From Apostichopus japonicus (taxonomy: Eukaryota > Echinodermata > Holothuroidea > Aspidochirotida > Stichopodidae), in assembly GCF_037975245.1 (NCBI RefSeq), contig NC_092578.1, positions 16,312,821 through 16,376,820 of the forward strand: DNA of 64,000 nucleotides. Direction: 5' to 3'. Below, piece by piece: positions 11,566 through 24,420 of the stretch. The notes under the pieces were generated by a model, which saw nothing but the letters and a program-made list of their open reading frames with translations, had not been told where the DNA came from and did not search any database. Numbering within the stretch: the first letter of the stretch is position 1; each line of letters begins with the position of its first letter. A program made the position numbers and the translations under genes.

Positions 11566-12471
11566 CTAGGGAAGTGGATTGTCATTCGTTTGGCGTTAGC
11601 GATTCTGGAAAACGCGACAAGTAATGCAAGTTTCATACTCAGATATCTAGACGAATAGAAGAAGGGGCAAAAATTTACTCCCCAAAGGTAACAAAGACAA
11701 ATTGATATTTGGAAAATGATATTTGGAAATCTACTTGGCAGCCTATCCATCGGTTTTATTGACTTTCTGTGCATATGGAGATATGCAAGTATGGTCAAAA
11801 ATACCTCACAACTGCTTGTCTTTTATGCGTGAATTTATGACTAAAAGTTGACGATAATATAACATACAATATCACGTCTAAACGATATGTTATATATTAA
11901 CAGTATTAATATGTATATATTAATTTGATCTCCATTGAGGAGATTTTAGGTTCTTAAATTTGAACGCCAAGCGAATGACAATTTTAACCTAATCACCTAT
12001 CTGCAATTTCCTGATTTCTTACTATTTTGACTTCACCAAACTATTGCGTTTTCTTTTTCTTTTTTGAAAATGAAATCTAGATAGAGCCTAGCAAATACTG
12101 TCGTCTGCTACTACTCGGATGACGTCATTTAATTAATTGAAATGACTTCTTTGGTGTGTGTTTAAACATGATTGAAGATATACTCACCTCACCACAGGTG
12201 TATCACGGAGTATTTTCAGATTCGAAACCGCGTATACACACATTTAAAAATATTTGCATGTTTTTCATTTGTTGTTTTGCAAAGATATATTGATTGTGAA
12301 TTTCACATTCGATATCAGTTTTGTAAATATTGGGAAATGTTTTGATTTTGTCTCACATTAATGTTTATTTTCCTTATATATACGAGAACAATTCCATTTG
12401 CAATTTGTTATAATTTTCTTCAAATTTAAATTATGAATGTCAATCAACCTTATCAAACTTATTTTTGAAGA

Positions 12472-12477
12472 AATAAA
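12472..12477 (+). terminator. Poly(A) signal of KLHL10
   Basis: AATAAA, 907 bp past the KLHL10 stop. The AT-rich stretch 11566-12471 has no coding content and fits a 3' UTR. Confidence 0.55.
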
Positions 12478-13410
12478 AGGAAACCTCCCGGAAAGAATTA
12501 TAGTGATGATGTTTTTACTTTCTTGACTTTAAACCGGTCGCTTGCAGTGGATTGTGGGTAAACTGTTCGAAATCTCAAGAGTGCAATTGGTCAAAAGTTT
12601 AGCAGAAGGTATAGTCATGTATATATTGCTTTCATCTGTTGTCGAAACCTTTTCTATAACCATGATTTGAAACTATAAGTTAAACGTTCATCATGGACTG
12701 CAATGCTCCCAAAATGTGCTAGATATCATAGTCTATAAAAGAAATTCACCCAGGCCCAAACTTTCAACAAGCATTTGCTCTCCAACCCCAAGCCTGAGCG
12801 TATAGGATTGCTATGATGTGGTGCGTTATACTGAAGAGTTGGACCTTTATACCAAACACTGCGCGAGGGGCCTATATTTGGTATGCATAAGTGCTCTTAT
12901 ATACAAAATGTTGCGAACGAACGGTTCTTTTGATGCTATTCCGAGCAAAAGTACAGTACTCTTCTATACAGGGTTATAAATTCTACTATATATCACGAAT
13001 AGTATCTCCATGGATATGGCTTCGATGTATATATGTATCATTGGCCCATATGTATGTCTTTGCCTTTCCACATACTGACATACGCCACACACACACGGTG
13101 GCCAGCCTGTAGGCAAGAGCGGAATTCATTGCGTACTTCACACTGGTATGCGCGCTCGACATGTGACGAATGAAAACATAACTTTCCAACGCACTTTATA
13201 CATCGCGTTAGACCGCAATATACCCCATAGATTACAAATATGCGCGTGTGATAAGACGTAAGGTATTTTATGTGCAGCGTCTATAATGTTGTATACACCA
13301 TTTTCGTTGCACAAGAAAACTTAGTTTTCGGCGGGAATTAAAGATTGAGTTTCGATTTTCTATATTTGAGTTTCTTTTTCATAACTGACGTAACGTCCCT
13401 GTCATTTCAA
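12478..13410. other. Intergenic region, probable promoter of the TMEM249-like gene
   Basis: No gene seen. A TTCGGCGGGAA motif at about 13326-13336, resembling an E2F site, lies about 75-85 bp before the start codon of the next gene. A role as promoter element is inference. Confidence 0.4.
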
Positions 13411-13543
13411 ATGTCAAATGACAGGAAAATCGTCGGTATATTTGGAACATGGGACTACTCATTTTGGGCAAAGCCGGAAGATATTTTCCAAGCCCGTTTG
13501 GAGAAAAATCCTATATTTCCGTTCGAGGAGACTGAGGAGAACC
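13411..13543 (+). CDS. TMEM249: TMEM249-like exon 1
   Basis: Starts MSNDRKIVGIFGTWDYSFW at the first ATG in the frame and runs to ETEEN. It ends in phase 1 before donor GTAAGT. Confidence 0.78.
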
Positions 13544-16500
13544 GTAAGTAGCTTTTGACCTATATCGGCCTAGCCCGAGTTCTGCTGTACAATGGTGACT
13601 AGCCTACCAGGTAGTTTATTTTATTTGTAGGTGTCGATGGGGGAGGAGGGTACTTATATGGCATAATTTACCTAATAAACCAACTATGTTCAAACATTAC
13701 GGAGGGTCGATATTCTCTTAACGACTTGAACGGTCCATTCACCTCTGTAGTCACAACATTATGCTACCGAGAAAGTTCGCATCTTCACTGGAACTTCTCT
13801 ATATGAATTGAATAGTTCTAGAGTGTATGATAATTAGAAATAAACGCCTGATTCATATCTCTTGTGCAATGCATGAATGCATGAGCTTCGGTGGCGAACG
13901 AACTTCCGACCACCTTCTACAGGCCACGTGCATTTCCAGGGGGGGGGGGGGAGGGGGTGCGTCTAGATAAATAGGGTACACCGTCGACAAATATTCTGTT
14001 TCTGTTAGGTACTCGTTAAAAACCCCTCTCGGGTATCACAACGAGGATGTTGGTGCGCAGCGCAGCAGTGCTAATAACAATGCGTGGGTAATCTTGTCTT
14101 AAACACCTCAAGACTAGGGCTCTCTTTAACGGCCGAGGATTGTGTATTCCAGTCTTTTATAGTCCTAGGATAGAAACTATACTAAAAGGCACGATGACTA
14201 CGTGGAATTTGTGTACAGATTGAGGAGTTGATATACTTACATCTGCTTTAAGGCAAGGAACCACATCTTTATTTTCCTGTCTCACCTCATCTATAAACAG
14301 ATTACGAATATGAGTTCATATCCATCTGGTTCTGGTTTTCTCTGGCTACCATCGCTGCAGCTCTGGTCATCGGTGGCATTGTGATGTTGGCTGTTCGGAA
14401 CCCAATGGTAGGTAATTCCAGTTTATCGTAAAGAATTTCGTGAAACAGTTAAAAGGATATTTGTCATTTTATTGGTAGTTGTGTCAACAATCCTCACACC
14501 GATACATATGAAGATATATAAGAACTTCAGCGTAACTTTCATTCTCCATATGGCGTATATAACCTTCGACTTAATCGTAAATTTATATACTTTGTATAAG
14601 TCATTACGCAAAGGAAATTACACCATAGCAGCTTTGAAACGTTTGTGTCCAGGCTATCACGAGATAAATGTTTGCATATCAGCAAACCAGAAACAAGAAA
14701 AGTGACCATGGGAAGTAATATAATATAATAACCTATTTGATAATACTTGATAATACTACTAAAAAATAAGACTATAACGAGATTCCAAATAGCGACCTCA
14801 CAAAAATATAAACATATCCGTTTTTTGCATGAGTTCTGTATCGACTATGAACCGTCCATCAAAATATTGGTCCCAGTAACTGTTCACGAGGTTCGATCTG
14901 CTCTCCACGCCCTTGGACGGGAGCATGGGGGTGGGGGAGGGGCTACCAGGCAGAATCAATATTATATCTTTCTTGCAAACTGTTTAACCAGGAATCACTG
15001 ATAGCTGCAATTTTATTCAATACAACCAGGAAAACGGCAGGGAATTAATTTCCAGAAAATATCTGTTCTTGTATTGCTATGATTTTTGCTCTCTCAAATT
15101 ATTAAGAGAGCTTGATGAGCCCATCAATGGCTCGTTGTGAACTTACCCACGCGATGTTTTAGTTTTCATCGACCATTATACTGCAGCTGATTTGGTTTAT
15201 TTACGTTATGAAAATATTGTATGTTTATGTCTATTCTTATTTGTTGTTTCTTTATTTCTATTGAACCATAGAGCTATCTGGTCTGTTGTATTATCTGTGT
15301 TCTTGTTTCGGCCTACACGGCGTATGTTTATCAGGGCAAACGGAAAGTCGTGATTGACCATGACAATGACTCTTACACCTTCTATCGAAAAGGAAGACGG
15401 ATATATACTGGTCACGTCCATAATATCTACATACGCCTTGTTGGACAGAAAGGAGGTGAGGTATTTCAAAATAGACAGGGACGTAGAGAGCCAGGTCGCA
15501 CCCCCCCCCCCCGTCCAGTTTTGTCACCGGACCACTTCTTAAAGTTTAATATAATCTAATCTTAAGTATATTTATGAAAATGAGAATAAACTATTCTTTA
15601 CTCCATATGTCACAGGACCCCTAAAGTGACCCCGGGCTTCAGGGATGACCCCCCCCCCCTCTGAACCCCCTTTCGCCGTGCAGGCCTGTAAATATAGGAG
15701 CGTTTATGCACTATTAAACACAGCTGGGAGAAAGGGGGTAACATGTAGCAGTCTGATACAACCTATAACTGTTGAATTGTAATTATCGCCTATGTTATGT
15801 TATATTATAACACGTCTCGTTACGTTTCTTTACGTTACGCTAGGTTACATCGGTAACTTTCTTATGCTGTTACCACGCCTTACCTTATATTTGGTTACGC
15901 TACGTGACGTTACGTGATGTTACGTTAAGTAACGTTATTGTACGTTCATTACATGACAGTCACCGTACATTTCATTTATATATACGGTGCCTTTCAATCA
16001 TAAGGTCCTGAGTTCGAGTCACTCCAATATTAATGTATGTCGTCCAGTTACAGAGTTGTTGACAATTGACAATCCATAACCATGAACGTTAAATATGAAT
16101 CTAAGATATTGACTTCGGTCAGCTTGCGGCTTTGATAAGCCATGATGATGGCTTCTTCTCGAGTTCCTGCTTGCAGGAGGATCGAAAAATACATATACTT
16201 ACGACATCTCTTGATAACTTTCTTGCAGGTAACGGTGAGATTTACTACAAGGTGGTTTTGAATGGTTTCAATCTAGAGGTACAAGCGTTATCATCTTCGA
16301 CTCTTCGATGTGAGGTAAAATAATGTGTTTTGGATTCATAATTTGAGAGTTTATCAGGAACGGCGGATCGTCTGTGGCGTCATAACTTAAGCTGTGACTT
16401 AATTATGGAAATATGACCATCATTGTTATAATACATTTAACTCACCTATCATCGATATATATATGATGCCAAAATCCATGTCCTACCCATGGTGCGCCCC

Positions 16501-17214
16501 CTGAATTACGGTGAAAGGAGAAGGATGGGAGGGATGGGGAGGTAAGGTGAGGAGAAGAATATAAATTTCTTAGAAGAAGTAACATATTGCCACTTGACGT
16601 TCTCAATCCTTATTTTAATCTGAAATTTGCATTGGAGTTTTTTTTCTTGCAACATTACATAAAAATTCTTGATACAAATCGTATCAATTGTACAGATTTT
16701 CGCTAAGGCTATAAAGCAGCTGGGGTCGACATATAATGTATTTGCTGCCTACGGAAAATTTCTTGTACTCAATCCTCGGAAGTGGCACAACACTAAAAGA
16801 CATGTCCCTTGAAAAGGGAATGCTGTATACTATATGGTAAGAAAGAGACCAGAAAGCTGAACATGCGTATGTCCTCCTGTCATGTTGAAATATGCTATAG
16901 GCCCACAAACTCCCCCAGAGTATTCATATATGTTCTTCCTTGCCATAAGCTTCTCCTTGCCGCACTATTATAGTTTTGGAAACATTTTCGTGGATCGTAG
17001 ATATTCGGCCCGCGTGCCGCATCTTGCCCCCCCCCCCACCCCCACACTTTCCCCGTTCACACTTCTTTCCCATCTTCTGAGGATAATTACTTTCTGCCAA
17101 CATTTCTGGCATTATTATTCACAGAAATTGGAGAAGCTGGGACGAAGGTTAGCAACAAGACTGAATTTGAACTTTTTTGATTGGACGGACAGATCTACTC
17201 GTCATATCCTTTAA
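13411..17214 (+). CDS. TMEM249: TMEM249-like two-pass membrane protein (complete, 5 exons)
   Basis: TMEM249 is reported as an auxiliary component of the sperm flagellar Ca2+ channel CatSper. Exons are 13411-13543, 14301-14407, 15272-15455, 16229-16314 and 17125-17214, all GT..AG, giving an exact 200-codon frame (199 aa plus TAA). The N-terminus is cytosolic-like with ARLEKNPIFPFEE. Transmembrane segment 1 is at about 50-76 (exon 2: IWFWFSLATIAAALVIGG) and segment 2 at about 81-100 (exon 3: SYLVCCIICVLVSAY). A basic KRK stretch and a beta-rich soluble domain follow (SYTFYRKGRRIYTGHVHNIY, RLVG). The C-terminus is LGRRLATRLNLNFFDW, matching the remembered TMEM249 ending with R-K-L-N-I-N-Y-F-D. 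Length is similar to or a little below the mammalian protein. It lies 1.85 kb after KLHL10 in the same orientation. The name rests on recall of the family, not a search. Confidence 0.78.
14301..14407 (+). CDS. TMEM249: TMEM249-like exon 2 (transmembrane segment 1)
   Basis: The acceptor is ATAAACAG and the donor GTAGGT. It encodes YEYEFISIWFWFSLATIAAA and the rest of a strongly hydrophobic helix ending LAVRNPM. Confidence 0.78.
15272..15455 (+). CDS. TMEM249: TMEM249-like exon 3 (transmembrane segment 2)
   Basis: The acceptor is AACCATAG and the donor GTGAGG. It encodes SYLVCCIICVLVSAYTAYVY followed by GKRKVVIDHDNDSYTFYRKG and ends IYIRLVGQKG in phase 1. Confidence 0.78.
15800..15960. repeat. 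Degenerate TACGTTAC-type tandem array
   Basis: A run built from variants of TTACGTTACG, GGTTACGCTACGTGACG and TTACGTTAAGTAACG within TMEM249-like intron 3. Period and copy number are irregular. Confidence 0.55.
15985..16160 (+). mobile_element. tRNA-derived SINE-like repeat, copy 1 (TMEM249-like intron 3)
   Basis: Contains a B-box-like GAGTTCGAGTC (about 16009-16020) followed by a body with CGTCCAGTTACAGAGTTGTT, GACAATTGACAAT and GACTTCGGTCAGCTTGCGGC. The same series of blocks, reverse-complemented, occurs at 39766-39925 in the integrin intron. That makes this a dispersed family rather than chance. Confidence 0.7.
16229..16314 (+). CDS. TMEM249: TMEM249-like exon 4
   Basis: The acceptor is TCTTGCAG and the donor GTAAAA. 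It encodes GNGEIYYKVVLNGFNLEV then ALSSSTLRCE, phase 1 in and phase 0 out. Confidence 0.75.
17125..17214 (+). CDS. TMEM249: TMEM249-like exon 5 (terminal)
   Basis: The acceptor is TTCACAG. It encodes KLEKLGRRLATRLNLNFFDW and ends TAA at 17212-17214. The LNLNFFD motif is the best family signature in the gene. Confidence 0.77.
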   Translation, partial: KLEKLGRRLATRLNLNFFDWTDRSTRHIL

Positions 17215-17933
17215 AGATCATCAGTATGCCCTGAAAATATGAAGGATTATCTCGTAAACGGAATATAGTTATTTAGATGATGTCGTTCGCAATAGGTAGG
17301 GCTAAGCAGTGGGTTATGCCTTCCACATTCAGTCGGGGGGGGGGGGGGAATGGTCAGTTCGGTTTTTTTTTTACATTCATGGGACGAATTAGAGCCCTGC
17401 TACGGATGTGTACGTCCTTTTAAACCTCACACACACACGTTTAAAGCTTTTTATAATAGCACAGCCTTGCTCTTTGACCATTCGACGTCTAATGCTTTTA
17501 GTTTTTAGCTCAACTGAAAGCTTTCAGTGCTTGGAGAATTTACTTTAATTTCGATTGCGAGTATACGTCCCGTCAGTATTGTATGACATCTACGCGTTCA
17601 GCAATCGTGTAGTGACATGTTCTTTATTTCATCTGTCGTCAGACTCGGATCATGCATGATTTTCTTTTAAAGAAACGAAAAAAGGGATTGTGGCCCTAAG
17701 AGGTACTTGAAGCAGTCTCCTCATGAGAGAGGTCGAATACTGCACGAAATCCTTTCACTAATGTTTAAAGAATTGCAAATTCGAGACGAAAACATTCGAA
17801 GTTCACCGGTATTATACTAAGAACAAAGAAAATAATCTATCTTACTTTGGTGAAACCAAGGAGCGGGCCGCTCCTCGCCTTCTGAAAGTTTCACCATACA
17901 AGACCAAAATATGTTCCTGTTTCCTGGATCACA

Positions 17934-17939
17934 AATAAA
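17934..17939 (+). terminator. Possible poly(A) signal of the TMEM249-like gene
   Basis: AATAAA, 720 bp after the TAA stop. A second hexamer lies at 18056-18061. Neither is supported by anything beyond position. Confidence 0.3.
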
Positions 17940-20900
17940 TTAGCCTCTGGGCTGTACTTGAGCTAGATGGTGGAAATACAACTAATAACATACTTTCTTC
18001 TATTTCGGGTCACGAAACAGGTGTCTTCCTCTAAAACTAGCTGGTTGAACATTTCAATAAAACGATTGCCGCCAATTTGAAAAGCAATCACGTTTGGGAA
18101 TATACAAACACTAGTCAATCATCGATATGGGAATTGTATTGAACCAGAAATATTTTCAAGTGAACACAGCATGGTCATATCGAATGTGTTCGCAATCCCT
18201 ATAGGAATGTTTGCTTTAAATGGAATTAATTTGATACCATGTCTTGCTATTAATACTATCCACACACACATGCATACATAAGTTCTGCACCTTAAGATCT
18301 GCATAACATCCTCACAGACTTTTTGTACCACGAAGATATGTTTTTTCTTTAAATTTGGTGATATTATGTCATTATATTAAGGCATCTGACAATAGAAGAT
18401 TGAATGATGTCACCGGGGCAATAATTCAGCTACTATTTCCTCTGTTGTTCTTAATAATATTTCGATATTTTATCCACAGTGGAAAACAAATATTACTATT
18501 TATAAATAAATATTACTAGTTGTATTTTGATGAAGTTGTAACCACAGAGAACTCATACAGCCAAAGCAAACATTGCAAATGTGTCAGGATCCAATGATAA
18601 AATCAACAAGAAGATTATAATTCGCCTAAGAAAGGTTTCGGAAGACCATCTAAACTCGTCGCTTAAAATAAAATTGTTGTGTAGACCGGAAAAATCGGTA
18701 AGGATTTGACGTAACAATTGACTTCTTATTTCCTTGACCAATCAGAACATGTTATTCGGCATCGTTGTCCGTATGTTTCCAAGACGTCTACTTTGGCGGG
18801 AATCGGGTCAACTGCGTAAACATTGGACAAATTTGAATACGAATAACTAATGGATTAATGTGTCACGTCAGAATGATATAACTGCACAATATACCCACGT
18901 TGCGATGACTGAAAACAGTTCTGGAACGCGACGAAACTGGATCATCAAAGTGTATGCAAAGATGAAAGAAAGAATAAAGGAGGGGTTGAAGAATAAACTT
19001 TAAGCTGTTTAAGAGAAGTTTTGGCAAATTAAGTCAAAATCGTGTGTTTTTCACCTTTGAACCAGATGAAATCAACCGTTCATAAACAGGGTTGTTAAAG
19101 TTGTAGATAGAACGTAAAAAATGTAAGTTAAAACGCACGTCTTTCGCTGGTTTTTCTTCTTCCCTTAATTGTTAACTGTGTACACCATGCATAAATTGGT
19201 CACATTTACGCTAAAACGGGTGTTACAGAAAAACAAAAATACATTACATGAATACCGCCATCAGTTCAGACACAGCGGCCGTTTGATGAGTTGGGTATAT
19301 GTGTGTGTATAGAAATTACCACTATCTTTGACATACAGAGTAATTAAAACCATACGATTTATCGTGAACCACACTGGGTTGACTAAAGTGACTCATTAAT
19401 GGTTTCAAGCATCACTGCAAAGATGTGTATCGTTCTTATATCGATTTTTATCTCTAAACAATAGTCTTCTTGAAAAATTGTAGCCATTATTCGCAGAACA
19501 CCTGGAAGCAATAAATACGCATTAAAGCAACATATTGAAATTAGTTTTCTATGATGCATTTACCTATTTATGCAAAAAGATAAAATATATTCTGTTTTTG
19601 TAGATGTCTTGCATATGGTAAATGTTTTTACCCCCTTGCTGGTGTGTTGCTACATAAATTAAATCATTATTTTTTATCATAAATTATGATGACTTATGTT
19701 AATATTTGAGAGAATAAGCTTAGCCATTGATGTTGAATTAAATTCTGGTCATTACATTCAGATGACGTAAGCGTTTTGTACTCGAATTTTCAGTTATTCG
19801 GAAGTATGGGAAACCATCCTTATCAGACTTCGACAAGAAAAAAACCCATATTTCATTACAACCGGTTCCAGCCCCCGTCTTCCAATCCCGCTAGCCCCCT
19901 CTCAAAACTATACTCTTCCCGCGTTCTAATATACAGAAGTATGAAAACCTAGAATTCAAACTAAACTGGACAGAATTATGCCATACAATAAATTAATTGC
20001 CTCAGTTATGCCGTTGTTAGCCTTACCCTTTTGAAGATCCATGTCGCTTTTAAGAGACAATTTACAGCCAAACAGGAGTTGGCAGCTTGTTTAATTAACT
20101 TGTTCATAGCATTATCTTGATTCAAGATATATGAACTTATCACCTTCATCACGAATGATAAACTAAGTGATCTGCACATTTGAAGCATAATATCACAAGG
20201 GAATCCTGCCTACAACCTTTATTGCAAAACATATTTTTGGAAACTTATGCAATCAAGTTTCTGCAAATCATATAACTAAAATCAAACTTGTCAATTTTAT
20301 AGTATATATCTGTATTGAATAAAAAAACGTAGGAAAAGAAGTTTAAGTAGGCCTAACGTGCAGTATGGATCCGTTGTGCAGTTGCCTATAAATTCCGTAT
20401 CACGTTAAGCGGCGTTATAACCAGTGACATGCTATTGAGCAAGATCATCTCAAAATCCCCCCCCCCCCCAGGCCAAATGGAGTGGAGGGTCAGGGGGATG
20501 CAGCAAGGGGCTTGTGGTCAAAATTTACGCAAGGGAAAATATGGAGGGGACGAGCAAGTTTGGGCGATTATTAAGTATAAAAAAAAAAACATTTATAGTG
20601 CAAAAAAAAAATGAAAAGGACACGAGTGGACATATAATTTCCCCCGTGGCCCGACCTGGCTCTCAAGGCACCTCTCTTCCTCGGTAATCCGGTAAATTGG
20701 GCGATTAAAGCAAAACGAGGATGACGAAGAAATTTAGTGCATGAAAGAAACTTCGCCAAATAACACTTAGACATTTTCTCGCCATGTGTGGTGGTCGATG
20801 TTGTTCTCATGATCTAAGTATGTATTAAATGTTGAGTTACATATTAAGTTATACATATGAAAACTTGCTACTAAAGACTAACTGTTTGAAATATGTTCTC

Positions 20901-23900
20901 TTGCTGTTTGTGACTCCAAACTATGAGAGGAATCTATTACTAGGGAAGAGAGTGAAGTTCTCGTCTGCGGTGTGATATATTTGCATTTTTCGAAGTGTGG
21001 CCACTTGATTATGACGACATTTGCATGATGTATTAACACGATGTTCAGGAATAGAGCTTATGCACTCGAGTTTAAGCTAGTGGACGATATTTTCGCGATG
21101 TAAGCAAGTGTCTTTTCAGCAGGAAGAAAGAAGCGAACACGTTGGGAAAGAACGAAAGCTATGAGCCTCGTCTCCTTCGATACATACACGACCGGTTTCG
21201 GATGATCAGATCACTTCAGTATTACTTCACAAAAAAGTACTGGCGCAACACGTTATTTCCTTGTGTTGGAATGCTAGGCGTGTAGATATCGAAACATTTT
21301 CATAGAATAACTTTTACGTCATTCAAAACAAACAGCAAAACAGGAAGGTGTCTACGGAGGAACGGTAAAAAGAAAACTTTTACTTACAGCCACTGTAACG
21401 TCTCCGGTTGTAAAACTTTTAGAGCAAGTGATTGGTTTGTCATCATTCTGAATAAGGACTTCCGTATTCCAAACGGGAGCTCAAACTGGCACAACATTAT
21501 ATGCGCTATCGTCATCATAGCCACTGATTGGTGAAAAAAAATGAATAAACATATATACAATATTAGCCCCGCCCTTATTGATAGTTGTTACTTGCCCCCT
21601 TTCGGAAGTACCAACGTACGTGAGTGATCCATGCAGCACAACCAACTGCTATTAATTTGAAGCGTACTGCATTGCTGAACGGTAACAATTGTTTATTATA
21701 CTGTACTAGGATCAATCTGGAAATCTACATTTGGAATATAAATAGTTCATACTTTGTTTCGGATCAAATATTGAAGGCGAATTCGCAAAGGATTTATCAA
21801 GGGAATAATACCATTCTCTAATTACGCAATGCGAAAAGAGTAACTTGGTAAGGTGAATGAATAGGAAAAGGTCAGGATAGTACAGAGCTACAACTTTGGT
21901 TTCGATAATAGAGCACTAGGCCAATAACAATTGTATGGTGTAACTTCACGTACGTAGGTAGGCCAAGTTTGGATTGACCTTTGATACCCTGTTCAGTACC
22001 TTATGTACGATAGGCCTACTAATTACCCCAGGTGAGTTCGTTCAGGCCTAGCGTTACTATTACATAGCTGTAGGCGTAGGCCTACACTCAAGTGGTAGTG
22101 GTACTACAACTTACTTCGTATTGGGACCAGTACATTATTTAGCCTAGGAGTAGGACCTAGGTACATAACTTCCTTGTTATACTTATAGCAGATGATCTGT
22201 ACAAGTGGTCATGATTTATTTGGTATGTTGCAAGCATCCTTTAACACAAGTTATAACATGTGAAATAGGCCTACATGATTCTACAAAATATCAGAAGTAT
22301 TAACATAATTTTATAGACAACATGAACCAATTGCAATCTAATGTTGGCAATAGAAGCAACTTGTAGATCTGTTTACCAGATTGTAGGTTGAATGAGTAAG
22401 GTGCACTAGCTTGCTCACCTGATCACAGCCTATGACTCGATGAAAGACTCATCAAGCCACAGAGGAAAATTTATTGGTATCATGCATCCAATCTACAGTT
22501 TTAATTCATCATACCATCTGAGTGCAGTGTTTAATGAACACAATTGATCATGGAGTAGTATTAAAGAATTATCATTCTTTGTCAAAAGTATATTTGTCAA
22601 AAGTTTCTCTGTGTATAGTATAAAAGACCGTACACAGAGACATTTGAATAGTTTCTTTGTAAAATGTAAGCTGTGGGCTTATCTGAGGATGTTCCATTAA
22701 AGGAGGATACATGGTCTATCTTGTAGCCCAAAAATAAATGTTTGAACTGTATGAATTTCCTGATTTTTATTTTCACTAAACATTAAGAACAAAGTGATTT
22801 TTTCTCTGCATTCATATTTTAACGATTTTGAACTTGTGTTTGATATATCGCAACCGTCGGCTAAATAAGCGATTTACCAGACATACTGTATCTCACCGAT
22901 GTTAAGGTCAGTAAGTTCTACTAGTGCAATGCATGTTTAATACACCATCAGGTATTAATAGGCACCAGTGCATCGCTTGTTATTAACCTTTAGTCTAAAG
23001 TGCCAAGCTAACCTTCAAGAATGAAATGTTACGTTTGTCCATTTCTTGGAATATTGCAACATTAACAATTTGGTAGGTCCTGTTTGTAGTTGTTTGCAAT
23101 GCTACATTTCTGGGCACAGAGAAAATTAAATTAGGTAAATAAAGTAAACTTTATCATCAGTAAAACTTCATAATATCTCATCTGGTTCTAGTTGACTTTG
23201 TCATGAAGAATTTTGAACAAAACTATATCATTTTAACTAATTTGGTCCTTTTGCAATTTTTCATCAAAAGGTCATGTGGTAGTCTTCCCTTCTATAAAAG
23301 AAGACAGAAAAGATGCCAAAACATGACGAAATATATTAACTAAACAAAATTCTCATAGCCATTTTAATCCCATGTTACATCGATAAGGACTTAACATATA
23401 AATTCTAATTTCCAGGGGGGATTGCAATGCATCCATCCAAATTGTGGAGTGCATTTGTAAATAAAAAAGTTTTAGCTCCATAAGTTTGCAAATGAAACAA
23501 GAGTGTACATTTAAAGTTTGAGTGGCACAAAAGCTTTCTTTTTGATTGTAAGGGTTTACTAAACCGCTATGTGTAAAACCAACTGGTTGGCTGTAAGCGA
23601 TCATATGTTTTGATTCGGTTGTTGTGTACCCAGTCTGTTACACATATATGACATTGCTTTGTTGTAGTCAGGGCACAACCATGTACATACTACCAGGGGG
23701 TGGGGCTTTAGCACCCCCCATAATAAAATCAAGGAAGGCTCGGCCCCAAACATCCTAGTGTACAGAACATAAAGATATAACATGTACATACATGTACTTC
23801 GTGAAAATATACCCTTATGATTGAGTAAAATTTTTTCTTTTAAATTCAACATTTTTTACGAAAATTCGAAACATAAATCACCATTTTGCATCTGACCACC

Positions 23901-24165
23901 AATTTTAACATGCAACTTCTGAAATGGTTGCTGCAACTCTTTTGAAGAAACACAGGTAGGATTCAAATAGATGGGTTTATTATTTTTTTTCAATGCTTAA
24001 TGTAATCTGTAATGACCTACCTTGACCTACCAATGTTGTGGTTACCTTGTCTACAATTGTGATACGCCGCTATTAAGTGAAAAGCCATGGTACGATTTTG
24101 CCTTAAATATACCATTGGGTTAAACTTGATAACAATTAAAAAATATATCACATAATTTCTCTTTC
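17940..24165. other. Gene-poor intergenic region
   Basis: About 6 kb in which I see no supported coding exon. A short ATG frame at 18907-19005 (32 codons) and scattered frames of 60-80 codons lack family similarity. It contains a possible distal promoter and untranslated exon of the integrin gene near 21480-21620. Confidence 0.5.
21404..21620 (+). promoter_or_regulatory. Possible promoter with untranslated first exon of the integrin gene
   Basis: Two CCAAT boxes in reverse form (GTGATTGGTT, CTGATTGGTG), a GC-rich CCCCGCCC, and a good donor CGTAC/GTGAGT at 21620 occur together upstream of the acceptor TCTCTTTCAG at about 24168, which precedes the integrin start codon by about 98 bp. The connection is inference. 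A competing candidate is a TATA-like GTATAAAAG near 22618. Confidence 0.22.
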
Positions 24166-24265
24166 AGGTTTTGCCGTTTTTCACTTGCGTAAATCTGGAG
24201 GCTGAATAGCCAGAAGAGAAAAGACGTACATATAGAGGTTACGTTGAACCTAAGGTCGCTGGAAA

Positions 24266-24420
24266 ATGGATTTAGCAATCCTAAGTATTTTGTCCTGCAT
24301 ATTGTGCAGTGGGGTCAATGGATTCAATTTAGACCAGAATTGGCCCATTTTACATTATGGACCAGACGATTCACTGTTCGGGTATTCTGTGGCCTTGCAC
24401 CAAGACAGTAATGTCAACTG
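24266..24420 (+). CDS. Integrin alpha coding exon 1 (signal peptide, mature N-terminus)
   Basis: Starts at ATG 24266 (AAAATGG) and encodes a hydrophobic leader then FNLDQNWPILHYGPDDSLFG. It ends AACTG in phase 2 before donor GTAAGT. An upstream acceptor at about 24168 suggests an untranslated exon further 5'. Confidence 0.9.

Noticed and set aside
22618-22737. TATA-like GTATAAAAG followed within about 120 bp by AATAAA, as a tiny transcription unit
   Set aside because: Both are short AT-rich words expected often here; nothing between them looks like a known RNA gene.
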